Below, piece by piece: positions 14,703 to 24,105 of a DNA stretch of 33,811 nt; within the stretch, counting starts at the first letter, position 1, and each line of letters opens with the position of its first letter. This DNA comes from Flavobacteriales bacterium UBA974. GTDB lineage: Bacteria; Bacteroidota; Bacteroidia; Flavobacteriales_D; Sanyastnellaceae. The stretch lies in assembly GCA_002292405.1 (NCBI GenBank), contig DBBW01000025.1, forward strand, positions 78,333 to 112,143, given 5' to 3'. The position numbers and the translations under genes were made by a program. Below the pieces are notes generated by a model that saw nothing but the letters and a program-made list of their open reading frames with translations, ran no database searches and was not told where the DNA came from.

Positions 14703-17180
14703 TTAACAGGGTTGACCGAATACTGCAAGCAATGCCAATACGTCTGAAATTGATACAGCCCCATCGCCATTAATATCAGTTGAGCAATCAGAAAGGCATC
14801 CGTACTGGCTAAGCATGAGTAAAACATCGCTCGTGTCAATGATGTTATTTGGCACCACATCTTCTAAACAATAAAAAACAGGATCAGGAGGTGTCCCCAC
14901 TAAAATTGAATCCATAGGAAAACTTTGTATGCTCCTAGAAAAAGTTCCAGCCACCAATCTTCTCTCCACGGTATCTACGACTAAATCGTAAACAGGTATC
15001 CAGGGCATGTTGCCCAATCTCTCCCAGTTGACTCCTGCATTTACAGTTGCATATACTCCTGCGTCTGTAGCTGTAGCCCAAACCAATTCGCTCAACGCTA
15101 CGATAGAATTCATGGGATGTTGAGGCAGATCCCCAGAAATACTTTCCCAAGCACCTCCCAGCTCTGCTTTTAAAATATGAGGTGTATATGCGTAATCACG
15201 ATAACCACTCACTGTGCAGAAAATAGAGTCAGGATTAAACGGGTCGAAATAAAGATCTGTAACGTAACGTTCTGGCAAACCCTCTGTCATTAAATTCCAC
15301 GAGAGTCCTCCATCGGTCGTGTAATGAACTCTTCCGTCGGAAGTTCCTGCGGCTAAGACGTTTTCGTCAAAGGGAGATCCTGAAATAGCTGAAATGACTC
15401 TGTATCCAAGTCCTGGACTTATATTTTGAGTGAGGTCTTCGCTCATGAGACTCCAAGTGCCCAATGGAGTTCCTGTCATTTTCCACATTCTTTGAGTTCC
15501 TGTCCAAATGTGATCAGGATTTGCAGGGTGTAAAATAATCGGTGTATCCCAGCCTTTTCTATCATCGTATTCTAGGGCTTCCATGTCTATCCAGCTGGGG
15601 CTAGGTGTCGTTGATGGATCCTCGGAAAAAGCAAAATTTCCGTACTGAACTGTAGCTATCCTGTAGTTGGGATTCGTAGGATGGAAAACAGGGGTAAAGC
15701 CATCTCCGCCTCGATCTCGTGACCAACTATCCACTCCTAAATATGAGCCACTTGTTGTCCCGTTATCCTGAGCTCCTCCTGTATATACGCCTTGATTATG
15801 CGGGTTCCATTCAACCCTGTAGAATTGAGAGTTGTTGATGTTCTCTATGTCGGTCCAAGTCTCTCCGTGATCATCGGTCCTGTATGCTCCCCCATCGGTA
15901 GCTAAAATAGCTGAATTTGGCCCTAACCATTGTAAATCATGTTTATCAGCATGAACAGAATACTCCCACCATACAGGAGTTAGTAGATCCCAAGTCACAC
16001 CCCCATCAAGAGAATTCCACGCGTCCACTCCTAACAAAGTAATGTCCTCAGAGTTCCATGGGTTTACTCTAATTTTAGAGAAATACCAACCAAAACCTCC
16101 CAATGCATTCGCCAGAGGTGAAGTATCGCTAATAATAGGAGACCAATTCATTCCTCCATCTGTGCTCTTGTAAATATTGTCGATTTGCATGTTTAACCCC
16201 ACAACCAAGGCAAAGAAAACGCCATTGTGCTCAGAAAGTCCTATTCGGCATCTGTTCTCATTGCCCCATGGATTGTTTACAGATGCCCATGTGATTCCTG
16301 AGTCATCAGACCTGTATAATTTTGATTCGGGTCCTACAACTAGTGATCGTGTAGAGTTTCTCAGTCTATTCCACCCTGCAGCGATCATAATTCCAGTTGA
16401 AGAGTCATACGCGAGGTCATTCACGCCAGCTGAATCAGAGGGCAGTAGAACATGATCCCACGTGGTTCCAGAGTTTGAGCTGCGGTATAAACCTCTGTCT
16501 GGGCCTTTTACGGCAGGGTTACCCATAGTTGCGGCCATAATTACTTCTGGCGTGTCTTCAAGAATGAGTATTTTACTGACTATTCTAGCGCTGTCGAGGC
16601 CTAAATGAGTCCAGGTGGCCCCTCCGTCAACTGACCGGTGCACCCCATCTCCCAATCTTGGATGGGATGAAATTTGTGGGTCACCTGTACCAATGTAGAC
16701 GGTTCCTTCTTGAGTTGGGTGAAATGCGATGGTCCCCATTGCCATCCAGGCGAAATCATCTGTAAGCGACGACCAGTTCACCCCGCCATCATTTGTTCCG
16801 AATAGACCGCCTGCAGCACTTCCCGCAAGGATGTGGTTCGAGTCGAAAGGATCTTGGGCAATTGCGTTTAATCTCCCACCGATGTTTCCAGGACCTTCCA
16901 TCCTCCATGAGCCACTTATTTCTCTCGAGAAATCATCCACCTCTTGCGCTTCAAAATATTGTCTTACACTGTTTAAAGCTGCATCAGCTTCAGTTGCATT
17001 CCAATCTTTATCGGGGTATGACCACTTAAAAGCGGCAGCTCTTTGCGGTTCAAATTTGCTGAAAGCATCTTTTTCTATTTCGTTAGATTGATGAGATACG
17101 ATTAATAATGATATTCCCGCAATGAAGCAGAAACAAGAAGTTATTAATAATAGCCGAGAAAAGTAGCTTGTTTTGTTCAT
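14703..17180 (-). CDS. Exported BNR/sortilin-like beta-propeller protein with dockerin-like C-terminal module
   Basis: 825 residues from the ATG at 17180; the frame extends three codons upstream. An N-terminal hydrophobic segment (about 8-28) acts as signal or anchor. The body consists of repeated Asp-box motifs such as GTNDGGVNWSSL, SVDGGATWTHLG, RSDDSGITWASV and TTDGGLSWNLM, spread over roughly residues 110-760, as in sialidase, VPS10 and photosystem-stability-type propellers. Sialidase activity cannot be assumed because the RIP/active-site Arg triad is not evident. The last 55 residues form the Cys-framed two-repeat module (DTSDVLLMLSQYGC ... DINGDGAVSISDVLALLAVF), with no T9SS PNP tag. 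The first repeat is degenerate. Confidence 0.8.
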   Translation of the reverse strand: MNKTSYFSRLLLITSCFCFIAGISLLIVSHQSNEIEKDAFSKFEPQRAAAFKWSYPDKDWNATEADAALNSVRQYFEAQEVDDFSREISGSWRMEGPGNIGGRLNAIAQDPFDSNHILAGSAAGGLFGTNDGGVNWSSLTDDFAWMAMGTIAFHPTQEGTVYIGTGDPQISSHPRLGDGVHRSVDGGATWTHLGLDSARIVSKILILEDTPEVIMAATMGNPAVKGPDRGLYRSSNSGTTWDHVLLPSDSAGVNDLAYDSSTGIMIAAGWNRLRNSTRSLVVGPESKLYRSDDSGITWASVNNPWGNENRCRIGLSEHNGVFFALVVGLNMQIDNIYKSTDGGMNWSPIISDTSPLANALGGFGWYFSKIRVNPWNSEDITLLGVDAWNSLDGGVTWDLLTPVWWEYSVHADKHDLQWLGPNSAILATDGGAYRTDDHGETWTDIENINNSQFYRVEWNPHNQGVYTGGAQDNGTTSGSYLGVDSWSRDRGGDGFTPVFHPTNPNYRIATVQYGNFAFSEDPSTTPSPSWIDMEALEYDDRKGWDTPIILHPANPDHIWTGTQRMWKMTGTPLGTWSLMSEDLTQNISPGLGYRVISAISGSPFDENVLAAGTSDGRVHYTTDGGLSWNLMTEGLPERYVTDLYFDPFNPDSIFCTVSGYRDYAYTPHILKAELGGAWESISGDLPQHPMNSIVALSELVWATATDAGVYATVNAGVNWERLGNMPWIPVYDLVVDTVERRLVAGTFSRSIQSFPMDSILVGTPPDPVFYCLEDVVPNNIIDTSDVLLMLSQYGCLSDCSTDINGDGAVSISDVLALLAVFGQPC

Positions 17181-17206
17181 TGAATGCAAGATACGCAGTA
17201 AGTTTG
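17172..17206 (+). promoter_or_regulatory. Candidate promoter of the lamin-tail/TonB/PLD run
   Basis: TTTG at 17172-17175, a 23-bp spacer and an exact TAAGTTTG at 17199-17206. This matches the Bacteroidota -33/-7 pattern at the long end of its spacing, 25 nt before the ATG at 17232. Confidence 0.5.
17186..17193 (-). promoter_or_regulatory. -7-type element TATCTTGC
   Basis: Five bases before the ATG of the BNR protein, identical to the element before the lipoprotein at 9839. It faces the divergent element at 17199-17206. Confidence 0.4.
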
Positions 17207-17231
17207 GCTAACTAAATTAAAAACTAATTTT

Positions 17232-18173
17232 ATGCGCATTTATACACTATTTTTTCTCGTAGCAGGATTGTCTTTTTCTGCAAGTACTTCAGCTCAGCTC
17301 ATTTGTGATGACCTTATTATCTCGGAATACTTCGAAGGTACAGGTAATAATAAAGGTCTTGAATTTTTTAATACAACTTCAGAACCGATTGATTTAAGCA
17401 TGTATGAATTACAACGTTGGAGCAATGGAGAAGGAACAGTTACGGATGCGACACAGCTTTTCGGTACTTTGCCTTCTCTTACTACTTGGGTTCTAGTGAA
17501 TGGTCAAACGGAAGACGTTGATCTCGGTGGTGGAGCAATTTCTCCGATGTGTGATCCGGTATTGCAAGGAATGGCTGATCAACTGGACAACCCTTATCCG
17601 GCTCCAACCTACATGAATGGAAACGATGCTCTTGTTCTCGTAAAGAATGGTACCACAGTTGTTGATATTTTCGGTAAGCCAGGAGAGAATCCTGGTACAG
17701 CTTGGACGAACGATGCTGAGAACGGTTTTACAGATGTAGGTGATGGTGCTGCTTGGCTTACTTCTAACCACACATTGCGACGCAAGTTTGATGTAGTGCA
17801 TGGAATCAATGTTCCACCTGTGGTTTTTGATACTTTTCTAGAATGGGATACGCTTCCAGTGAATACTTGGGATGGATTGGGATCTCACAGCTGTGCTTGT
17901 GGTACTTCTGTATTAAACAATCTAGTTGAGACTCCATCATTAGAGATTTTTCCTAATCCTTCTATAAACGGTCAGTTCAACATCGAAAGCAGCCAATCTG
18001 TAATGCAAATTGAATTGTACAGTCCTGAAGGCCGTCTCGTTGAGGTGATTGCACCTACTACAGACATCCGCACATGGTCGATCTCTACTTCAGATTGGAA
18101 GGCAGGTGTTTATTTCGTGAACGTTCAGTACTTGAGTGGTTCGATTTTCGCACACCGCATCGTTGTACGTTAA
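17232..18173 (+). CDS. Secreted lamin-tail-domain protein with T9SS tag
   Basis: 313 residues. Signal peptide MRIYTLFFLVAGLSFSASTSAQ. A lamin-tail domain (about 24-170) shows the typical opening DLIISEYFEGTGNNKGLEF and later NGNDALVLVKNGTTVVDIFG. The last 80 residues are a T9SS sorting domain (EIFPNPSINGQFNIESS ... GVYFVNVQYLSG). Lamin-tail domains occur on bacterial exonucleases and surface proteins; no catalytic domain is present, so a binding or structural role is likely. It lies 36 nt before the TonB receptor gene, probably in the same operon. Confidence 0.85.
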   Translation: MRIYTLFFLVAGLSFSASTSAQLICDDLIISEYFEGTGNNKGLEFFNTTSEPIDLSMYELQRWSNGEGTVTDATQLFGTLPSLTTWVLVNGQTEDVDLGGGAISPMCDPVLQGMADQLDNPYPAPTYMNGNDALVLVKNGTTVVDIFGKPGENPGTAWTNDAENGFTDVGDGAAWLTSNHTLRRKFDVVHGINVPPVVFDTFLEWDTLPVNTWDGLGSHSCACGTSVLNNLVETPSLEIFPNPSINGQFNIESSQSVMQIELYSPEGRLVEVIAPTTDIRTWSISTSDWKAGVYFVNVQYLSGSIFAHRIVVR

Positions 18174-18209
18174 TTAGCAATAAGCTAGCTACTTAGCACT
18201 TCTTTTACC

Positions 18210-21113
18210 ATGATTCGTATTCATTGTTTTTCCCTGACCATTTTATTGGGGCTAATTTTAGGCTCTATGCTCACCGCATCAGCCCAAACAGGTCTTGTAC
18301 GTGGTTCTATCTCTGACGCTATAACTGGCGAAGCTTTAATTCAGGCAGCTGTCATATATGGTGCAGGTGAATCATCTATAGGTGTTCTAACTGATTTCGA
18401 CGGTTTGTTCTCCATTGAACTGACTCCGGGTAAATACAACCTTCGAGTTTCTTACGTTGGGTATGAGCCTATGGCGAAAGAGGTGAATGTCGCTTCAAAT
18501 TCCATCCTCGAAGTTCATTTTAAGATGGAGACTGTACTTCTTCAAGAAGCAAAGGTAGTAGCAGATATCGCGATAGAGCGAGAAACTCCTGTTGCGTTTT
18601 CAAATATAAAACCACTTCAGATTCAAGAGGAATTAGGCTCTCAACCTTTGCCCATGCTACTGAATTCAACTCCGGGCGTCTATGCTACTCAGGCAGGGTC
18701 AGATGACAATGGGCCGAGTATCAGCATTAGAGGGTTTAAACAGAGAAACGTGAGTGTTCTTGTAGATGGTATTCCTGTGAATGACATGGAAAATGGCGGA
18801 GTGTTTTGGAACAACTGGTTTGGCCTAGACCTTGTCACTCAAACGATGCAAGTTCAAAGGGGGCTTGGTGCTTCTAAACTTGCTCTTCCAGCCATTGGTG
18901 GAACAGTAAACATTGTTACTGTAGGGATTGAAAATAAAAAGAAAACGAGTGTCAAACAGGAGTTAGGTAGTTTTGGGATGACTCGTACTACGCTGGGTCA
19001 TACGACTGGTCGTTTAGCTGGTGGGTGGGGATTTACTTTTGCAGGAAGCTATAGAAACAGCGGAGGATATGTAGCGCAATCGTATACAGATGCTTGGTTC
19101 TACTATGTCAAGGCACAAAAGATTATCGGGTCGCATGTGTTTTCTCTGAGCGTGACAGGCGCACCTTCCAAGAACTCAGCACGTGGGTATCAGCAAAGAA
19201 TAGCGACGCATAGTAAAGAGTATGCACAAAGTCTTTTCTCAGGCACGGATGCGGAATACACACAAATGACAGAATACAGTCAAGCCTATGATGCAATTTT
19301 TAACGATGGATCTCTCTCTCTCGCTGAAGAGCAAGCAGCTTATGCTGAACTTAATTCTCAGTACGGATATGACATAGATGGTGGGGCTGCTGAGTTTGAA
19401 AATGAAATGACATCAACGAACTATATTGATACGACAGGCCTTAAGGATATAGGTCTCAACTACAATGTTCATTGGGGCGAGCTTAATGGATCGAACTTGT
19501 ATGAACGTCAGAACAAGTACCACAAACCGCTCATGTCGATTCGCCACAGCTGGAGGACAAGTGACAAGCTTTATATCACGACTACAGCCTATGCTTCTTA
19601 TGGTCATGGTGGTGGAACAAGATTAGAGAATTCGCTTGGGTCCGGTGATTATTCAGAAGATGGTCAGGTAGACTTTCAAAAATTTTGGAATACCAATACT
19701 GTGGGTGGGTTATTTGGACCGCCTATCGACCCCACTTACTCAGAAACTCTTCTGAAGAGTTCTAGAATTTTGAGAAAATTATACAACAACCACACTTGGT
19801 TTGGTGCGCTTTCAACTTTCAGATATGAGACGACTGATAAGCTTACATTCTCAGGTGGGGCAGATTTTAGAACCTATCAAGGGGAACACTACAGTACCGT
19901 TCATGATCTTATTGGTGGTGATTATTTCATTGATCAAGATGACGCAAATGACAGTCAACCCATGCATGTCGTGGGAGATACAATAGGCTACCACAATGAT
20001 GCTTTTGTAAAATGGGGTGGTGTTTTTGCGCTCATGGAATACAAAGGTCCTTGGTACAATTACTTCGTTAATTTAAGTGCTGTCAACCAAGGGTACAACC
20101 GTGTGGATTACTTCAAACCACTTGTAGAGAATGATGAGACGGGAGATATGGAGTACAACGAATCTGGTTGGAAGTGGATTTCAGGGTATACTGTTAAGGG
20201 TGGTGGAAATGTAAATATTAATGAGTGGACTAACGCATTTATGAACCTTGGTTATCTCAATAGAACACCGACTTTCTCTAGCGTGATAGATTTCGACAAT
20301 CAATTTATTCAAAACACGCAAAATGAGCAAATTTCTTCAGTTGAATTTGGGGTAAAATGGAGTAAGTCCCCATGGACATTGAATCTCAATGGCTACTACA
20401 CAGATTGGCAGAACAGGCCTCTCAATAGTATGCTTAGGTTTGAAACGGCTGATGGAGAGATTGTGAGGGCGAATATTAATTCAATGAGTGCCTTACATAA
20501 AGGAATTGAACTTGATTTTGGTTACCAGGTTAATCGCCACATTACAATAGAGGGTTATGGTTCTTATGGAGACTGGCGTTGGACTAGCTCTGAGGATAGT
20601 TTAATTTTACTAGATGATGACACGAATCTTCCTTACCTTGATTGGCAAGGGAATCCGGAGATCGTTAAATACAATGCTGCAGGAGTTTCTGTAGGTGATG
20701 CACCCCAAACCCAAATAGGTTTTGCGATTCGCTATCGGAAGAACGGTTTCTACGTTAAACCTCGTTACACTTATTTCGATAGATATTACGCTAATTTCGA
20801 TCCATTCTCTTTGAATGGAGATAACGAAGGGCGTCAATCTTGGGAACTTCCGGCTTATGGACTTCTGGATCTTCATTTGGGATATACATTAGATTTGGAT
20901 GAATCCCAGATCGATTTTCGCTTTTCTGCTTTAAACATATTAAACACTGTTTACCTTGTAAACGCTCAGAATAACGATCCATATGGCGAGTGGAATTTTA
21001 CAGATCCTAATCGTACCTATGCATTTACTGAAAACAACTTCGACGCAGCTTCAGCAAGTGTATATATGGGATATGGTTTCCGTTCCAACTTCTCTATTCG
21101 CGTCAGATTTTAA
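18210..21113 (+). CDS. TonB-dependent outer-membrane receptor
   Basis: 967 residues. Signal peptide to about residue 26 (TASAQ), then a carboxypeptidase-regulatory-like beta domain (about 28-115: GLVRGSISDAITGEALIQAA ... DGLFSIELTPGKYNLRVSYVGY). The plug domain (about 125-235) includes ISIRGFKQRNVSVLVDGIPV and IGGTVNIVT. A long beta-barrel ends in the aromatic terminus FRSNFSIRVRF. No SusD partner lies next to it, so it is not a standard glycan Sus pair. The neighbours suggest a ligand released by, or bound to, the lamin-tail and PLD exoproteins. Confidence 0.93.
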   Translation: MIRIHCFSLTILLGLILGSMLTASAQTGLVRGSISDAITGEALIQAAVIYGAGESSIGVLTDFDGLFSIELTPGKYNLRVSYVGYEPMAKEVNVASNSILEVHFKMETVLLQEAKVVADIAIERETPVAFSNIKPLQIQEELGSQPLPMLLNSTPGVYATQAGSDDNGPSISIRGFKQRNVSVLVDGIPVNDMENGGVFWNNWFGLDLVTQTMQVQRGLGASKLALPAIGGTVNIVTVGIENKKKTSVKQELGSFGMTRTTLGHTTGRLAGGWGFTFAGSYRNSGGYVAQSYTDAWFYYVKAQKIIGSHVFSLSVTGAPSKNSARGYQQRIATHSKEYAQSLFSGTDAEYTQMTEYSQAYDAIFNDGSLSLAEEQAAYAELNSQYGYDIDGGAAEFENEMTSTNYIDTTGLKDIGLNYNVHWGELNGSNLYERQNKYHKPLMSIRHSWRTSDKLYITTTAYASYGHGGGTRLENSLGSGDYSEDGQVDFQKFWNTNTVGGLFGPPIDPTYSETLLKSSRILRKLYNNHTWFGALSTFRYETTDKLTFSGGADFRTYQGEHYSTVHDLIGGDYFIDQDDANDSQPMHVVGDTIGYHNDAFVKWGGVFALMEYKGPWYNYFVNLSAVNQGYNRVDYFKPLVENDETGDMEYNESGWKWISGYTVKGGGNVNINEWTNAFMNLGYLNRTPTFSSVIDFDNQFIQNTQNEQISSVEFGVKWSKSPWTLNLNGYYTDWQNRPLNSMLRFETADGEIVRANINSMSALHKGIELDFGYQVNRHITIEGYGSYGDWRWTSSEDSLILLDDDTNLPYLDWQGNPEIVKYNAAGVSVGDAPQTQIGFAIRYRKNGFYVKPRYTYFDRYYANFDPFSLNGDNEGRQSWELPAYGLLDLHLGYTLDLDESQIDFRFSALNILNTVYLVNAQNNDPYGEWNFTDPNRTYAFTENNFDAASASVYMGYGFRSNFSIRVRF

Positions 21114-21137
21114 TTACTCTCGATAACATTTTTTTTA

Positions 21138-23336
21138 ATGAAATTATTTAGCTGTACCCTCGCATTTATTGCAATCCTGTCTTCGACTGTTTCAAATGCT
21201 CAGTCTGATATTCTAGACGCCCGTACAAATTATAACATAGGCCAGACTGTTACCGTAACAGGTATTATCACAAGTGGAGCGGACCTAGGTTCAGTTCGTT
21301 ACGTTCAAGACGCTTCTGCTGGAATAGCATTATATCCAGGCAATGATTGGACTGACTGGTCCGCTGAACCAAATCCTGGTGATTCGGTGACAGTAACGGG
21401 AGAAATTTCAGAGTACAATGGTCTACTTGAAGTAGGACCAAACCTTACTCAGGTTGATGTGTTGAGTTCAGGAAACCCTCTACCGGATGCACTTGTTGTG
21501 ACTCCGAATCAACTTAATGAATCTCTGGAAGGACAACTTGTGGTAATAGAAGGTACGACTTTCGATGCAGGAGGACAGATCGTTGAAGCCAACACAACAT
21601 ACACCTTCATGTCCTCTGGAGAAGATGGGATTATCTACGTAAGATCATCAAATTCTCTTGTGGGAACAACACTTAACGGATGTGAAATGAACCTCATGGG
21701 GATTGTAAGCCAATTCACATTTGATGGGTTCGGTGGATACCAACTTTTGCCGCGAGGTGCTTCCGATATGGTCTCGACTTCTGGGGTTTGTCTTACTTCT
21801 GAAGTAGACCAAATGAACATCTCCTCATCTTCTTTTGATCTAACATGGACTACAGATGTAGTAGGAGATAGTGAAGTTGAGTGGGGTCTAACGCCAGATT
21901 TAGGAATGACTACTTCAGATTTATTTCTATCTACAGACCATTTGATTTCTTTGAGTGGACTCAGTCCTGGGACACTTTACTACGCAAGAGTAAAATCTAC
22001 AAATACCGATGGGGAAACAATAACTTCTCCGATCAGGGTTTATGCTACAATTTCAGAATCTTCAGGAAATATTCATGTGTACTTCACAGGCTCTGTTGAT
22101 ACTTCAGTAGCCATCGACGAAGAAGCGATGTCACTTGGCACGAGCACCAACGATACCATTGCAGCTTGGATAACGTCCGCTCAACACACCCTCGATGTTG
22201 CGGTATACAACACGAACAACGTCGCTATAGAAAATGCTATTAATACCGCTGCGGCAAACGGGGTTCAGATTAGATATATCGCCGAAGGACAAAATGCAAA
22301 CCTAGGGGTCCAGAATTTTGACAGCTCGATTCCTGTTCATTACCGCACAGACGGTGAGGGTTCAGGGATGCACAACAAGTTCTTTATTGGAGATGCTGAT
22401 TACCCTGAGACGGCATTTGTTTTGACAGGCTCCACAAATATGACCACAGCGAATCTCAATACTGACAAGAACAATGTGATTGTTTTTCAAGACCAAAGTA
22501 TCGCCAGAGGATATCGACTTGAATTCAATGAGATGTGGGGAAGTGACTCTATGGTTCCGGATGAAGCAAACGCCAAGTTTGGACCTTCAAAATCGGTCAA
22601 CACGCCATTGAAATACATTGTGGGAGGTTCACCTGTTGAGGTTTATTTCTCTCCTACAGATGGAACGACTTCGGCGATTCGTGAAACCATTGAAACCATG
22701 GATTACGATATGGCTTTCGCTTTATTGTCTTTTACCCGTGACGACTTAGCTGATGCGATTATTGATGGGTCAAGTTTCTTTGTAAGCCCTGAAGGTGCAA
22801 TAGAAGAAATCACCGGAACGGGTGCAGAATTTGACAATCTAGCTGCTGCCGGAATAGATGTGCATTCTCATCAAGGAATCGCTGGATCACTTCACCATAA
22901 ATATGCAGTGATTGACTACAGCGAACCACTTTCAGATCCGACTGTTGTGACGGGGTCTCACAACTGGTCATCTACTGCTGAGAACATTAACGATGAGAAT
23001 ACTGTTATCGTTCACGATGAAAGAGTTTCTAACCTCTACTATCAAGAATTTAGAGGTCTGTTAATCTCGATGGGTGTCATTGATTCGATAGAAGATGAGA
23101 ATGGTGAATTTGTGATGACGGTATTTCCAAACCCGACAACTGATGTGATTAATATCGAAGTCTCAAACGAGTATATCGGTACGGAGTTTACGCTTTCTGA
23201 TATTAAAGGACGATTAATTAAAGTCTTGAACATAAATTCAGCACGTACTTGTATAGATGTGAGTGGATTAGAACTAGGTGTTTATGTATTGATTTCTAAA
23301 AAGTTAAACAGTTCGCTTCAAGTTGTAGTTCAATAG
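21138..23336 (+). CDS. Secreted OB-fold/FN3/phospholipase D-type protein with T9SS tag
   Basis: 732 residues. Signal peptide to about residue 21. An N-terminal OB-like domain (about 25-215) resembles the nucleic-acid-binding domains of YhcR-type secreted nucleases (TVTVTGIITSGADLGSVRYV). A fibronectin-III-like domain follows (about 220-310). The phospholipase D-type catalytic region has two HxK-x4-D motifs, His412-Asn-Lys414 (then GSTNMTTAN) and His586-His-Lys588 (then GSHNWSS). The T9SS sorting domain is at the end (VFPNPTTDVINIEV ... GVYVLISKK). Two HKD halves with an OB fold point to a secreted phosphodiesterase, more likely a nuclease than a lipase. Confidence 0.88.
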   Translation: MKLFSCTLAFIAILSSTVSNAQSDILDARTNYNIGQTVTVTGIITSGADLGSVRYVQDASAGIALYPGNDWTDWSAEPNPGDSVTVTGEISEYNGLLEVGPNLTQVDVLSSGNPLPDALVVTPNQLNESLEGQLVVIEGTTFDAGGQIVEANTTYTFMSSGEDGIIYVRSSNSLVGTTLNGCEMNLMGIVSQFTFDGFGGYQLLPRGASDMVSTSGVCLTSEVDQMNISSSSFDLTWTTDVVGDSEVEWGLTPDLGMTTSDLFLSTDHLISLSGLSPGTLYYARVKSTNTDGETITSPIRVYATISESSGNIHVYFTGSVDTSVAIDEEAMSLGTSTNDTIAAWITSAQHTLDVAVYNTNNVAIENAINTAAANGVQIRYIAEGQNANLGVQNFDSSIPVHYRTDGEGSGMHNKFFIGDADYPETAFVLTGSTNMTTANLNTDKNNVIVFQDQSIARGYRLEFNEMWGSDSMVPDEANAKFGPSKSVNTPLKYIVGGSPVEVYFSPTDGTTSAIRETIETMDYDMAFALLSFTRDDLADAIIDGSSFFVSPEGAIEEITGTGAEFDNLAAAGIDVHSHQGIAGSLHHKYAVIDYSEPLSDPTVVTGSHNWSSTAENINDENTVIVHDERVSNLYYQEFRGLLISMGVIDSIEDENGEFVMTVFPNPTTDVINIEVSNEYIGTEFTLSDIKGRLIKVLNINSARTCIDVSGLELGVYVLISKKLNSSLQVVVQ

Positions 23337-23359
23337 TCGTTTCATGATAAAATTGTGTG

Positions 23360-23368
23360 TATCTTTTG
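23360..23368 (+). promoter_or_regulatory. -7-like element TATCTTTTG
   Basis: Close to TAnnTTTG with one extra base, six bases before the ATG at 23375. Confidence 0.25.
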
Positions 23369-23374
23369 CATGCA

Positions 23375-24096
23375 ATGGCTCCTACTCAGAAATTAGAAGA
23401 TTATACCCAAGAACAACATTCAACTTGGAATTTTCTATACGATAGACAAAAAGCACATCTTCAGGATAAAGCCAGCCGACTTTATCTAGATACACTTGAT
23501 GCAATGTCGGATACTTTGACAAGAACATCTATTCCTATGGTAGAGGATATGGCCTTGCAATTGAAGGAAGCTACAGGATGGTCCATTGAGATAGTTCCTG
23601 GCTTAATACCACCTTCTGATTTCTTTAAACTGTTGTCGAAAAAAAAATTCTGTACATCTACTTGGGTCCGTCGTAAAGATCAAGTTATTATATAGAAGAG
23701 CCAGATATGTTTCACGATACTTTCGGTCATATCCCGCCTTTGATGAACTTAGATTTTGCAAGTTTTATGCACAGATTTGGAGAGGTTGGAACGGCGATCG
23801 CTAATGACGGACGAGATTTCCAAGTAACCCAACTTCAGAGGTTATATTGGTTCTTTGTTGAATTTGGATTTATTAGAGAGGATGGTGAAGCAAAACTCTT
23901 CGGTGCAGGGATCATGTCTTCATATGGAGAAACGAGTCACGCTTGGGCATTGCGAAATAAATTAAAAGTTTTCAATCTCGAAGAAGTAATGTCAACACCT
24001 TTTAGAGCTGATGTTATTCAACACGAATACTATATTTTAGATAGCATTCCAGAACTTGAAAGTAACCTTAATCACTGGTTCGAAAGAACATATTAA
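23375..24096 (+). pseudogene. phhA: Phenylalanine 4-monooxygenase, interrupted by a one-base frameshift
   Basis: Two frames together give the full aromatic amino acid hydroxylase. The first part (from the ATG at 23375) runs to FCTSTWVRRKDQV, then leaves frame and stops at TAG 23693-23695. The second continues as YIEEPDMFHDTFGHIPPL to 24096. The span is 722 nt, one short of a whole number of codons, so a single base appears to be missing near 23686-23687. The iron ligands are present in the second part: both His of FHDTFGHIP and the Glu of YWFFVEFGF. If functional it would convert phenylalanine to tyrosine with a pterin cofactor. A recent mutation or a sequencing/assembly error are both possible, because everything else is intact. 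Confidence 0.88.
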
Positions 24097-24105
24097 ACAA
24101 GTCAC

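Noticed and set aside
14678..14703. Small hairpin TGTGA/TCACA between the convergent mmcQ/yjbR-like and BNR genes as a terminator
   Set aside because: Only five pairs with a two-base loop and no T-run.
14703..17180. Sialidase assignment for the BNR-repeat protein
   Set aside because: Asp-box repeats are clear, but I see no RIP motif or Arg triad, and such propellers are common in non-sialidase exoproteins.
18210..21113. Polysaccharide utilisation locus of Sus type around the TonB receptor
   Set aside because: No SusD-like lipoprotein follows the receptor and no glycosidase lies in the same run; the glycosidases downstream are in separate units.
23638..23650. Run of nine A in the phenylalanine hydroxylase as the site of the frameshift
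   Set aside because: The residues after the run (FCTSTWVRRKDQV) are still in the first frame and match the family, so the shift must lie later, near 23686.
23681..23696. Programmed -1 frameshifting in phhA
   Set aside because: No slippery heptamer and no evident downstream hairpin; a simple one-base deletion or sequence error fits better.
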